DNA of 64,000 bases from positions 20,922,103-20,986,102 of the forward strand of contig NC_087072.1 in NCBI RefSeq assembly GCF_026151205.1, in the 5' to 3' direction. The position numbers were made by a program, and so were the translations under genes. Under the pieces are notes generated by a model. That model did not search any database. It had not been told where the DNA came from and was given only the letters and a program-made list of their open reading frames with translations. Each line of letters starts with the position of its first letter. Positions within the stretch are counted from its first letter, which is position 1. The stretch is from Bolinopsis microptera (Eukaryota; Ctenophora; Tentaculata; Lobata; Bolinopsidae). Below, in pieces: positions 23,787-36,989 of this stretch.

Positions 23787-26549
23787 GTTAAACTCAATAT
23801 AATCCAGTATCCCAGCGCTCGCAAACGACATTATCATGCATAACTTCTTTATTTTCAGCAGCTAGTATGTTAAGCGCGCAAACAAGGCGCGCTAAGCATT
23901 TTTATACCAGCCATTTCTAGGTTTCACCTGATTTCACATACACAATATCACAATATGTCCAATTTGATTCTAATTGATTGCTCCTAATCTGATAATTCTA
24001 ATGACCAGTGACTGCTCCCTATTAACCAACCGACAACATATTCTGTCGAACCCTAAAATTACTATACCAAATTTAAACCCCACATATGCGGTATAGTCTC
24101 GCAAATCTTCTCTCTGCACTCGGACTTGTTCTTTTGAATATAACTGTAAAACTGTTTGTATACTTTAACAATAGTGATTTTAAACTTTGAGATAAACTAT
24201 ATATAATTACTTATATTTTTGCACCAATGTTCACCTAACTTAACGTCTCTCACTGACACCATCGCCGGCAACCAATTTTAAAGTAAAATTATAAACGATC
24301 TGACTACATTGCAGACTGGCGGTCAACGTTCCGCCGTATAGTAGCCTCACGGAGTGGGTAATCAGGGCACTTGTTAATGAAAATGTACGTGTCCTTCCAC
24401 AATCCCTTCCTGTTTGGTCACTACGTTATGGGAACAGAGATCGCTATCCGTGTAACTAGATTCTATAAGCAGTAATGCAAAAAAAAAAGGGGGTAAACTT
24501 GGTGACAGTGATACAATATAAATACACATCTGCCGGTTAACTTATCCCGTCACCAATGGACTTATTAATAACGCTGTGGTTGTGTCATCGTTTTTCGTAC
24601 TCAAAACGTTTCGCGGTGCGAATGCCGGCCCATCTAGGAAAATCTTACTTTGTATTTTTAACCAATATAAAGTATGATAAGTCGATATAGTACTGAGTTC
24701 AACAGTCCCCGAAACGAAAAGCAAACATTTGGATTTTTGTTTTTTCGGGCGACTGAAATTGTTTGAAGGGCCGTCAAAATATTTGTAGTCGAGATAGTGT
24801 AATACTCATATTAACATGATATTGATTTAATTTGAAATTGAATATAAGCTATATTTGACCAGGTTTAATGTTAATGAGAATGCACCCCAGCACTGGCGCG
24901 CGCGGCGGCTTTGATGTTAGCGGCTACAAGCTTGAAGCTAGTCGCTGCAGAAAAAGCGTCGCGCGCGGTTCACAGTTTCACCGTACGGCTTTTCGTTTTT
25001 GATTTTACTAATGAACAAAGCAACTTTTAATGATTTAATAATGGAATTATCGGATATTTATTATTTCAATATGTATTGATTCTTCTGTGGAAAATAAAAA
25101 TTGTAATTATCTTAAATTGTATTTTACTTAAATCCATTTGGCTAGTTAGTTTTTTAAGGTTCAACTCTGTCGAACTAAAGTGCTCTGACTCAAGTTGACA
25201 CGTACCAAAGTTTGACAAAGAACTTCAACTGTCAAACTGGAGTTTTGAAATCTCCGATCTCAAGCAGCGATCTTAACAACTTGAAATCTATTCGTTTGTT
25301 TGTTTTCCGCTTGTCTCGTGTTTGTTTCAATTATTTGGTAAGTGTAAATGTTGAAGATATGTAAAATAATAAAAAATTTAATAAATTAGCATTTACAAAT
25401 GTACACAGAACGGTCCAAAATCTAATTTGCCACCAGCATTTGTTGCGAGAAAGCATTATTTGGCTGCGCGAAGCAGCCCAGTTAGTAGTGCATCGCGCAA
25501 CAACAAGTAAAAACATTTTTGAAAGTAAAGATTTTATAGCTTTTTCTGCTGATGACGATCACGTCATCGAGGAATATTAATATAAAACAGTCCAAATAGT
25601 CTACAACCTTCTAAAATGTGACTTTAACCACCCTCGGCGTTAACTATTACCTTAACTTTTTAACCGTGTAAATATATTATATAATGCATTTGGACACGAA
25701 GGAAACACATACAAAGGCGCGTTAAATTATTTATTATAGATTATGTGTGAAAGTATTAAATATAGCAATGTCCATTTTTCTAACAGTATACAGTGCGCAT
25801 TCAGCAATTGTACTTGTCTAGGCTATTTCTTATATAATAAGATAGACCCGCATTCGAAAAATGAATAAACCAATCAATAGATACAAAATTAAAATCTACA
25901 AATTCACATCACAACAAAAATTGTATCACGTATGTGACACCCACGGTCTGTTTCACTGTATTAGAGTTTCTACGATACAGGTGAATCCGCTCATTTCGAT
26001 GTGGCGGCGGGTCATACAACCGTATGACAATAAAGCTCTTACAGGCTGTATAATTAAGTTTACAACCTACCAGGGACGAGCGCCGAGTTGACTCGTACGA
26101 CGGTCCAATATATGAGAACAGAATATTTTACGAGTCTCCCCCGTTAATCATTAAAAACAAAATTTTAGTAAAAACAAATTTAAATTTGGTATTTTATTAT
26201 AACATCAAAACATATCATATCCATAAAAATAAAGCCGCGCGTATTGGTTACTGCCTCAGTATGGTGAATAATTTTAAGGCTTGAAAGGTGCCCTGCGCCA
26301 TTTACAGAACATTATGCGGCGATCACATGTCACGAGGACCTGTTGAGCGCCAAATTTAATTTAAACTTTCTAGTATACGTACATCACTACGAGTTTACTC
26401 ATGCGTTTGGAATATAGAGTGCGGATTGCATGTAATTCATTCTTCATACTTAATCGGTTTTAAAGCTGTATATTTAGAGCTCTCACTATTGTTTGACTAT
26501 GAAAGCAGTACGTAATAATGGACAAAATACCGACGACAATACCAAGGAC
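23787..26549. other. Non-coding right part of unit, copy 2
   Basis: Counterpart of 10,606-13,357. Holds the GC hairpin at 24,896-24,973, the nested hairpin at 25,439-25,502, a GATGACG-ATCA-CGTCATC hairpin near 25,551, and the structured repeat at 26,061-26,148. Confidence 0.45.
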
Positions 26550-28348
26550 CCCGAGTGCCGCATTGATTTTCCGGATCCGTTTTACCGCAGGCTTATCCAC
26601 CATTTCCATGCCTGCATGTTAGTCCTGATAATATTTGTTTATCTCTAGCAAGCATTCTGTTAAGTTGGGAAGTGTCGTATTTATTATAGAAGAGCCAAGC
26701 CAAAACCTCCGCATTAACAATCTTTGTATCCATGGTTCGTTTATAAAACTAAATCATATAATAAGATTAGATCCCAATAGTCCCTAAGATGAACGGTATA
26801 ATCTTAGCTCATCGTTATTAAAATCCCCTAATGGATGAAATTAATCAAGTAATGATTCCCTTCAAACACAACTAAAACAACAAACAAATGCTGCTCCCAC
26901 CATTGGTGAGCAATCGTAGGGGGCATGCAGTTGGTTCAGATAACTCACACCACCGACGACATCGTCGAGAAATTATCAAATGATGATTGCGCCATACACT
27001 GGACAACATTTTATATTTTTTATTTTACAAGCAACTGGTGTCCCCTTTTGCCAGCCGTTTTTAGTCCAAGTACTGTCCCGTTTCTGGTCTCGATGCAAGA
27101 ACAACGGCAACTAAAAATTTTGTTTATATGCCAACATGGTAATTATTTTTATCACGTCGTAACTCCCCTATCATTGCACGAAATGGTTTTGTGGCGAAAG
27201 ACACAAATACGAAGCTCCGCACTCCCATGCGCGGCAGTGCTACAAAATGAAACAAATAATTATGACTATAGATTTATGAAATTTAAAACCTTTCAGAATT
27301 CTAACCAGTTAATGTAATATTTTTAAAATAACTTCACAATCGCTTTAGAAATTAGTATTATTTTAATAGTTAAGCTCGGCGCTGACATTATAATAAGTTG
27401 ACTATGCACGGCCGCGCTGATATTATAGAAATATATGATTGAGATCATGTTCGAGTAGTATAGAGTTTTGTAGTTTAATAACCTGCCAAGATGCGCCCGA
27501 GTTGAAACAAATATTTTATGAGTATCACCCGTTAATATATAGTAAAAAAGTATTTACATAATATATCTAATTTTTCAAGAGTTTATTATCGGATGTTTGA
27601 AGTTGACTAGTGTTTATATGATATTATTATTTTTTGCAATATGCAATATAAGCTACATTTTGTTTTTACTTAAAGTTGTTTTACTTACAATTTTTTTGTT
27701 TTATTAAAAATGTTGTTTACTTTATTTAATACGATTTTATCGACGCACACACTGAATTCTTTCGTTCAATTGCATTGCATGCAATCGCAGGTGCAACCTA
27801 AGATTTCTCAGATGGTTTTTTTATCGAACCATATTTCAAAAGCTTGTGGTCTGTTTGACATTTAAGGTCCTCCAGTCCCACACACGTACCAATGGTGGAA
27901 TCTTGCTCAAGCAACCGACCTTAGCTTGTCAAACCTTTTCAATTTGCAGGTGACACCATTTTTTTTTCACTATTATGCTCATGCTCCGACAGGCATAACA
28001 AGGGCTACTCCTTGGTTTTGAGCGCTATGATGTAGTTACTTACATGCTTTTAATTGGAGAATACACCTAATGGGTACATGACAATGTGACTATCATATAT
28101 TAATTCTTCAAGCTCAGATTAGGAATAGTCCGAAGAAGCGTTTTTAAACGACATTTCACAGTGAGACAATGGTGGTAAATTATCAGAGAAACCAGTTAAA
28201 AATCACACCTTTTTTCGTTAATTAATATTCGCTGAAACTTTTCAGGTTCTTAAAATTTACCAGTTGTAATATTAATTAGCAAAACACTAGTCTAACTATA
28301 CAACAGCTCACAAACTTCAATAACTTCAAACATCCCTAAAGAAAGGTA
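26550..28348. other. Non-coding left part of unit, copy 3
   Basis: Counterpart of 1-1,805, with a degraded GC palindrome near 27,214-27,235 and a diverged structured repeat near 27,466-27,534. No gene is supported. Confidence 0.45.
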
Positions 28349-29254
28349 ATGACTGAAACTACTTCCAAGACCGTTTGAGCGCTAACCTCTAGCAGTTTGG
28401 ACCATCTCTACCACCACCTCGGCTATTTTAGATTAGGAAATCTGGTAGTTCTCATAGCCATAAGAGAAATCAATAAAGCTGACAGAATATCACATGGTAA
28501 TCATATGAAACCAAGCAGTTTGATGATATGGGATGATGGATTGTACGTGCTGACAAACTTTAGCAACTTAACGGGACGATATGTCTTGGAGAGCAAAACT
28601 GTTTCATATCACGTAATTTGTGTAACATCTCTTTCGGTGAGTATTTTTTCCCTCTGTTCTCTTAATGTTAGCAAAGCAACTCGCTCTCGCTTTTCGTTCT
28701 TCCTAGTACAAGAAATACGAAGTACTAGACTAGGCTACTTCATAGCAGTGTTTATTGCTAGCATCGCTGCCCAACTTGGATAACGATATCATGTATCAGG
28801 ATTGAATTCTATTATCAGTCCCGAAATATTGCGATGCACAATAGTTTCAAAGAAAGTGGAGCATCTGATGCGTATTCGTACCTCTATTTGTTTACATGTC
28901 ATCCCAGGATTTTATAAATCTGGGTTGTACGATTGGACTGCTTATCTATACATTTCGTAAAGCGAGAAAACTGAAACTGGAAACACTAGCGACCAAACTT
29001 GGGTAACATCAGTCGTGTGTTTTGATCTCTCTTCTGCCGTTTGGAATGAAAGTACATTCTTGCGAGTCAAGGAATTTCTAATGAACATTTCACAAGATTT
29101 TCAAGCTATCTAACAGTCCTAAATCCTTGCAACAAATCCAATAGTTGTACCTAATCACAATAAGAATTTTTCGTGCAATTTCGTTAGAAATCACTAAATC
29201 GTTTACAAGTTGTTCAGGGGATTGAATCAAGCTGCTACTGAACCAACCACGTAA
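28349..29254 (+). pseudogene. Class A GPCR-like gene, unit copy 3 (best-preserved N-terminal half)
   Basis: Open from 28,397 to 28,783. It reads LGNLVVLIAIREINKADRIS (TM1 and first loop), a damaged TM2, LYVLTNFSNLTGRYVLESKT, the pre-TM3 Cys, and TM4 GYFIAVFIASIAA. Frame breaks then separate it from the C-terminal part (GLLIYTFRKARKL, then the FRQF-like tail near 29,170). Same role and assignment as in copy 1. Confidence 0.72.
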
Positions 29255-32188
29255 AGTTCACAAGCGCATCGAATAAAATAAAATTGTATGATATTTAGCG
29301 AACGAGCCTGTGAACGTATACAATATTAATTATATCTGACATTAAACAAGCCTGAATACTTTTATTGAACCTCTGCGTTTTAGTATCTACCTAAATAACT
29401 ATCAGACAGAATATCAAGATAACTTTTCGCAATGAACCATGGTCGGACTCTTTGTTCATCAGTGCGTGAAAATATGAAATTATGACAATTGTAATCAAAA
29501 ATTGCTAATACCAGATCACATATTATCGTTATAATGTATTATTGTGAATGCAGTTCCCCTTTTATAAACTTCGAGGCCGATCCTTCAGAACGACCTAAAC
29601 TAAGACCCTAATCTGAACCCCAAAAAGATAATAACTACCATAGACCCACAAAATCTATAAATCATTAAAAAAAATGTCTTCGAGAGTTTACTGTAGATCA
29701 ACCTATCATAAGTAAGCACTCGAGGAACACTGCGACATTTCAACATCTATCTGTTATTAAGAAGCAGTATAACGCTCACAACCTCCCTGCTCTTCATCAA
29801 ACCTGTTCTTTATAAATTCTAACCTGGCAGAAGATTGTATTACACTAGGTGTATGTCTGAGTCAAATAACTATTCATAAGGGTCAGTAGATTTCATAATA
29901 GAACAAAAGCTCTTGCCCAGAATGGAAAATTGAATATTCATGATAATTCCTTCACTTTATGAGGCGAAGGTGGTCACTGCTTACAACCCAAATATGTGTA
30001 CGTGCCGTTTAACCAATTTGCTAATTCTATGTGTTATGAATTGTTTCTTCATATTCCAAATATGCAGAATTGATTACACATAATTTATGTTACAAACAAC
30101 ATATTTTAACTGGCTCGTCCTTAATCCTTCTAAGTAAGATTACTAAATTGAATTTGTAAATTATACATCACACTAATTATGTCAATCATAGTTTACTCAC
30201 AATCTTAGTATCTCGCCATGAGGTGTAGAAAGCTTGGGTGTTGGACTCGCCACATAACACCTCCAGAAGAACGACTCTTTTTAGTTGGAGGTTCCCCGTC
30301 TTCGATGGCCTCTTCTGTTTTCCTCAACATACCCTCTTGATCTTAGTACCTGTTTTTAATTATTTAAATAATAATTAAGATAGTATCTTAAACATTTTCC
30401 AATCGAAGTTAATCTAAGAACTACAATTTGAGAATGTCCAGGAAGAGTCACCAACATGAAAATAAAATCAGTGTCCAAATGGCTCAATCAAAATGATAAG
30501 AAGTAAAAGTAGAACTCAAACAGAGCCATTGTAACTCGAATTATAACTGAACAAGACACAAATTGTCATGTACTACAAATTAAATACTTCAAAAATACCT
30601 CAAAAATACATGTCCAAAGTTCATATGACAGTATTTTATCTTAACAATGTTTGCAGCCTGAAACAGACAAATATCAAGGAGGGAGTCTTTAAAAGAAGAA
30701 CCTTGTGTAATAGCTTCCTCCAGTACAACTTCATCCATGTCACCGTTTTGTTGTTTCACATGTTGGACAAACATTGGGTAAAATTGGTAGACTAAGTGAC
30801 TGAAGTATGGTCGACCAGTGTTATCGAACGCTCGTTTTTTTTTCTCACCAATCTCGTCAAAACCTAGCACAGAAAGAATCTATTAAGGGATTAATATACA
30901 TAAGCTCAAACAGGAGTGTAAAAAAATTTAAAAAATTGAAAATAATAAATATGAATGGCTTGGTTTACTGCTCTAAATCTAGATACCAAAATACTTATAC
31001 TACATACCTGACAAATCTGTTTTTTATTAAGACACAAAGACATTGGTTATCTGTGGGCGTTTGTATATCCAGTGCGTTCAATGATTTCTTTCATACCAAT
31101 TTGAACTGTTTTTTTAAGGATGGTTTGATACTGTTTTTGGCTCATATTGGGCCAAATAAATCATCCACTAAAGAATACTAACTACCAGTATGATGAACTC
31201 CCAGTTGTCATTGCTTCTAAAAGTAAATAAATGTAATTTACCAAAAATGAATAATTTCATTCTAGTTGGAACTAGCATCTAGCATGGATGAAATGGATAA
31301 TTCAGGTCTTTCTTTTTCACAACAGCTTCACCACGCTGATCTAGCAACTCAGCAACCTCACTATTTTGTAACTTCCCACCCTTCACAAAGTTCATTTTTT
31401 ACTAATTCGCAGATTTATAATCGGTCTGTATACTAAGTGTTTTAATGACCACATCCGAAGTGATTTGGATAAGAGGTCAAATAAGAGGTCCACATAGTTC
31501 CTGGACTATACTACCTCTCTGTCAATTACATACTCGACAACCGACACATCCTCCACCAACGTCAACTTTGCAACCACACTAAATTGTTAATAGTGCCAGA
31601 GGATCTGGGCCCAGACTGGTGTAACATAGCAACTACTTACACGTCGTCTTAGTTCGCCTCTCTCTCCCACCCAGCCAACCACTGAACGTTCATCAATGAC
31701 ACACCCCACAACACTTACAATCATCATCGACTAAACATTCTGATTCACCGGCATCCTCCATAAAACTGCCATACCCCAGAGGTAGTCAAAGCATCCCACA
31801 TTCTAACCTCTCGTGGCCAACCAGCACACCTATCTTTTAAATTTTTTTAAATCCGAAGGTTGATGAACTTGTTGAAGTGAATTAAGACGTCATTTCCATA
31901 CTTTAACCCGCTCCTATGACCCGACAAACTATTTAAACAATGATTTAGTCTGTCTAACATACGTACAATAACAAACTTACACAATAATTTTTTTAAAGTA
32001 TAATATTCCTTTTTGTAACTGCCACTAAAAGTCTTTTCTTCAACTCAAACGATTCTTCTTTGAGACGATTATTATACTTAACATCTTTATCCACTGTCTT
32101 AGTGGACCACAGTGCCTTTAAATCTCTTCAAAGCCGATCACCATCGAGATGATTTAAAAATACACATGACTATTTCAGGAATGGAGCC
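29255..32188. other. Unit spacer after the receptor gene, copy 3
   Basis: Counterpart of 2,712-5,698. Apart from the antisense coding-like stretch at 30,620-30,870, annotated separately, I see only AT-rich DNA and the unidentified block near 31,510-31,830. Confidence 0.4.
30620..30870 (-). other. Antisense coding-like stretch of unknown function
   Basis: On the minus strand an open stretch reads GFDEIGEKKKRAFDNT, then HLVYQFYPMFVQHVKQQNGD, then MDEVVLEEAIT, then SFKDSLLDICL. It is followed by a possible GT donor (GTTAAAGATA). The same blocks occur at about 4,120-4,350 and 17,460-17,700, with frame breaks. It could be an exon of a host gene; I do not recognise the protein. Confidence 0.25.
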
Positions 32189-32610
32189 ATGGGAAGGAGG
32201 AAACCAGCCGCCATCTGGAAATTCCTTGAACGAGACTGGACAGGACATGATCTGAGCTGGATTAGTGAAACCAGGCAAACAAAAAGTTTCTGATCTTTTT
32301 AAGAAATGTGAGTCAAAAAACCCCTCACAAGAGCAAGTAGATGAGATGGGAGAATGTTCGGTCATATTTTACGTATTGTTGACAATACAACCGCCAATGT
32401 ATCACTTGTTTTTGCTGTATCTATGAATGAAAAATTAAAGGCGATGCCGTATAAGTTGTCCCGCAAAAGTCCACCTTAAATTAAATGATGGATGACCTTA
32501 AAGATCGTAATTTTGTTATGAATATACTTTTAGTAGAATTGAATGATATAAAGGATATTGCCCACTGTAACCATTTTGGAGGAACCTTTTGTAGTTGTTT
32601 GCACAGTTAA
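32189..32610 (+). pseudogene. Unrecognised short gene, unit copy 3
   Basis: Counterpart of 5,699-6,121, ending in the same CSCLHS-type stop at 32,608-32,610. Middle blocks (DQLFKKCES-like and MNEKLK) can be followed between copies. Function unknown. Confidence 0.3.
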
Positions 32611-32829
32611 CGGTGTGAAGAAGATGTATTTTATTACCATGGTAAATTCGTTATACATACTCAAGTTTCGACACCTACTCTAGTTCGACACGTACTGTAG
32701 ATCAACAAACCCTAAGGTTTTTTTTAAAAATAAAATATTCAATCAATATACACATAATAAAGCAATGACCCTATATAAAATCAAACCCTTTAAGAATTCA
32801 AAAAATTCCCTTAACAATCAAAAATTTTT

Positions 32830-35800
32830 GAACCCTGGAAGCCTTGTTGGCTCCAAGTTAAGAATCTAGACTGTTTATATCTACTAATGTTTATTACTCT
32901 CACCCACTGTCTCCCACGGAGAGAAATCACTGTTGTGGTTCTGAGGATATCAAAGCGAAGCGCTTTTCTATGTATCCTACAGCGTCTGAGTACCTCAGGC
33001 CAGTTGGTACTCCATCTACTGTCGCAGCCTTCTGTCCAGTCTTCTCAGCTCACCACCCATACCACCAGAAGTCGAGAACACTAAAGTGTGAATCTTCCTT
33101 TCTTTCTCCACTTCAAGATCCCTTGCACTTGTAAACATCGCTTTTTTCACATTTTCATGGGACAGTACATTGCGTATCGGTTTGCTTGCATTGGAGGGGC
33201 TGGGGCATGAAAATACCCCTACATCAGAAAAATGATGCCCATCATCTGAAGCATTTCCAAATCGATCTGCAGAAATGTCCAGCCGTGCTTGGTCTCCTAG
33301 ACTGTTCCCATTGTAACTGAGTAGACCTCAACTGGTAGAAGAACTGGCTCCTCCCTCACACCTTGCATTTCCAGTTTCTCATTTGTTTCTTGCAAAGTGT
33401 CTCTCTGCGAGTTGTGCCGCAGTGACAAATATCCACCAAGTTTGCAGATGAGCGCATGTTTGCTGAGTATTTCTGGCCACACGTACATGTTTTAGGCAGA
33501 CCCTTTTAAGTTCAGGTTGTATCTGAGAGCTATTGCATCTGAGGAACTTTGTTTATTCATCAGATTCCCAAACACTTTAAAGGTAGTGCTGTTAACCAAC
33601 ACTTGCCCCCTTTCTCAGCCGCAGTTGGAACATCAACTTTGCCAGTGGTTTTGACTCTCGAGCTCCTGGCGTATTCTCTTGTTTTTGTCGATAAAAGAGA
33701 TTTCGTTCTGTCGTTATCATCAGTTTTCCCATCCTTTACTTGTCTCCAGTCCTCTGTGTAGTGTCTATCTCTTGATAAAAGCTTCTTTAAAAGGGGTTTT
33801 GTGGCTCTACATGGAGAAATTGTAACTTCTCCCGGTCTGCCATTCCATCATAACTGGTATACCCAATCCTCCATATCTTGGTGAAGATCATTAATGTTCC
33901 TTAGTTCATCAGTGCAGCTAAACAGCCTGTTAATGATAGCTTGATAAACTCATCACGATGTATACTTGTTCTAGAGGAGTGAGCCTATCTGCAGCTCCTG
34001 GTTTAGTTCTGCAACACATAGTTCCATCTTTTACTAAATCCTACATGTATGTGCACTGTATGCTATTGAGTTCTCTTGATGCCTAATACTCACTTAACTG
34101 GTTTAAGATCCAACACCATTCTGACTTTTTCCTCATGATACCTCTTTTCCCTTGGTCTGTTCCGAGAAGGCTAGACCAGATATCGTCGACCATGCTTGTC
34201 CCACATTGACATCTGTAAATTGGTTCTCTTGCCTTCTCTTCGTGCTCAGGCTAACTATCACCCATTTTTTAAGAAGATTTAGGTTGATCCAAAGAGTGGT
34301 CCTTTATTACAGGAGGTTATCCCACCACTTCCTTATTGTCCCCCATTTTTCCCCAGCAGCAGAGTCATCATGCATACCAGATCTGAGTCACCTTTCTCTC
34401 ATGTTTCCAGCATCAATCAATGGTATTGTACCATAGGCATAAAATCCCATGGCAGTGGATCACCTTGTGTGGTCCCTTCTTCACTAAAAAGTGCTCATCT
34501 CCTCCTACAAAATGACAGTCTAGCAGGCATTCTGTAGGTGTTACATAATGTAAGTAGCAACTTCTGGACGAAACGATGTACATGTTTGTTGAGAGCAGCC
34601 GTCCTCTGTTTCAGCAAGTTTGACTGCATACTCTGCATCCACTAAGATGATAGCTTCAGTATCAGGGTCTTCAAAGCAGTCCTTGCATCATGGACTGCTG
34701 CTTCCACTCCTCCCTGAAGCCCAGGCACAAACTTGAATAGGAGCAGTGCTCCAACCAGATCTTACTGTAGGAGGTCATTACTGTTTTCCCTATTACCTTC
34801 TTAAAGACTTCACCTATTGCCTACTGGCCTGACTCCAGGCTTTTTATTCCAGGGGGCAAGTCGACAAGCTGTTCAAAGTGTCAACAGCGTTGGTAATCCA
34901 AATTCCGGACACATAGTTTCCTTGCTATCCCTGCTATGGCATAACAATAGTCCTCACACTTCTTACAAACTGTTTAGAACACAGTAGTCTCTTCCATGCA
35001 TCCGCATCCATCCCTGAAGTGCCCGCAAGCACCCTTTACTCTCTTTGCTGCTTGTCTTATCGATTCCCTCGTCAATACTGTCGATATAGACCGCTCATAC
35101 ACTCCTCACTGTGTCCCGCTCAGACAGCTTCCCTTTTATGCAGGTGATGCTTGGGAATGCTTCACTTTCAGCACTTTAAAATCATACATCTGGAGTAGGT
35201 TCAAGAATCCCGTGCATTTTCACCAATCCACCGCAATTGCAGCACTGACATTTCCTTTCAACATGAGACGAGTGAAGACTCTCTCAACATGGCCATGTTT
35301 TATTTTTCCCCTTCCCATCTCCTCTGATCTCCTGTCCTTCTCGCAGCAGCTTCCATCTAGCCTTACCTGCATCACAAAGCAAGTCTCTCTATCAACACTT
35401 CAGTGTGTTCCTTTGCTTTGACCTCTTTGAGGTTTCTTCTGCAACAGCATAGATGGCATTATCATCCAAAAGGGTGAGTCACTTATTCCCATAGCAACTG
35501 CCTGATGTGAAATTGTCGCCACTTTAGTCATTTCTTTCGATGAATGCTTTTCCTGCTGCCCCTGAGGGAAGCAAAAATATGTTTCTTCTCCATTTAACTA
35601 TAACACCATCTATTCCTCACATTTGTCAGAACCTTCCCAACTATTCCATGGCCTAATTTTAATCGAGATGGATCACTACATTATCATGATCTGGGAAACA
35701 GCACTCCTTGCCTCTTCTACCACCGTATACACGTCCATTGATGTTGTTTTTGTAAGGCATCTTTGTACATAGTTATTCATCCATGCTTTCACTCATATTG

Positions 35801-36060
35801 TCTTTGTATTCTGTTTTACGATCTATCAAGTCCAAGTCCTATGATGCCAGAGTGACAACTTTCGCACAGCAAAGCATCGTCATACTCTCACTTTAAGATC
35901 CGCAATTGGCAAGTCTCGGTAGTGTCCTCAAATCCTTGATTGCTTGAGAGACAGTTTTATTTGTTTCTTCTGGGTCTGTACATTGATCTAGATTAGCAAG
36001 CTTACTAGAATCGGTATTTTGTCTCAAACTGATTTAGATCTGTTTTCATCATTTCAACCC
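32830..36060 (-). pseudogene. PHD - RT - restriction-like endonuclease retroelement gene, unit copy 3
   Basis: Same antisense gene as in copies 1 and 2. The endonuclease zinc-binding and RHN block stays open here (33,297-33,488: CGPEILSKHALICKLGGYLS, then LRHNSQRDT and EPVLLPVEV, allowing for one shift). Motif C (WYADDSAAG) is coded near 34,345-34,385 and motif A near 34,600-34,660. An N-terminal stretch KTDLNQFETKYRF is at 36,005-36,045. Confidence 0.76.
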
Positions 36061-36299
36061 AAAAACGGGGACCACCACGTTTTCCGCGTCGATTACCAAC
36101 AGGAGCGTAGCTTATACCGCGTGACAGACCCACAGATGCGGGTCTCCTTAAACAAAGTGGATCCGAATTTGGGATCTGATGGAGTAATCTCGACACCGAG
36201 AGGGTTTTACTGAATATTTCCGTCTAACTCTATTGATTTAATATATATCACATTTAAATGTGCAATATAACAAAATTAACAAATTTTGTGTAAAAAGTT

Positions 36300-36989
36300 A
36301 AATCAAATATGATGATAAATTAAGATTGAAACCCACATACAATCACTTAACAAAAAACTAAGCATGCCTTGTGGACGGGTACTACCGTAATTAAAGAAAT
36401 GCTTACCAAATAACTATATAAACAAATTTACCTTGACTCTCTTTGAATCTCATCTCGGTTTGCTATTTCTGTGGGAGGTAGTTCCCTAATATCCAGTTAA
36501 AACAACTATTTATTACTCAGAAAGAAATTTATAGATAATTCAATTCGGAGACCATAAAGGAATAACCAAATTCAAAACATGTGCTATGAGTTATACCGTT
36601 CTGCTCCCAACGTTTTGGGTTGCGATTTTTATTTTAAGAGTCTACCAAACCTCTATTTGAAAAACATAAATTACTAGCAGTAGATAACCATATAGACTAC
36701 TTTGCCTAATGTAATCTTTTAAGATAAATTAAGACAAGATTACCAATTTCACAATGTTCTCTTGTTTCACCATATCCTCATAGAAAGACAATATGTTAAT
36801 CACACCTTCTCCAACTAAACAATCATCTTAATAAATCAGTGTGGCTGTGGAATGAGGATTTTGTAAAATTGGCTCATTTAATTTTAATTTCCTCTGTTCT
36901 TCAGTTAAAATAAAATACAAAAGTCATTGATGAATGCCCAAAACAGGTATGGTGCTGAATGGAATGACAAAAATTTCACTGAATTCTAA
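36300..36989 (+). pseudogene. 3' end of a non-LTR retrotransposon RT ORF, unit copy 3
   Basis: Counterpart of 9,870-10,605, from DDKLRLKPTYNH-like through KTTIYYSERNL, VENHIDYFA and the terminal NDKNFTEF-stop. The order of blocks matches the LINE at 43,629 and the one at 58.9-61.4 kb, but the element is a different, more diverged lineage. Confidence 0.66.

Larger units (their letters stand above)
13358..26549 (+). repeat. Tandem unit copy 2
   Basis: Full-length direct copy of the unit, about 13.19 kb. It matches copies 1 and 3 throughout but with frequent short insertions and deletions. A run of 23 G at 17,382-17,404 is absent from copies 1 and 3 and looks like a read error. A short A-then-G run at about 24,480 is of the same type. 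Confidence 0.93.

Noticed and set aside
25545-25575. Hammerhead-like CTGATGA near the unit's right part
   Set aside because: CTGCTGATGACG-ATCA-CGTCATC is a simple hairpin; the rest of the catalytic core and the third stem are missing.
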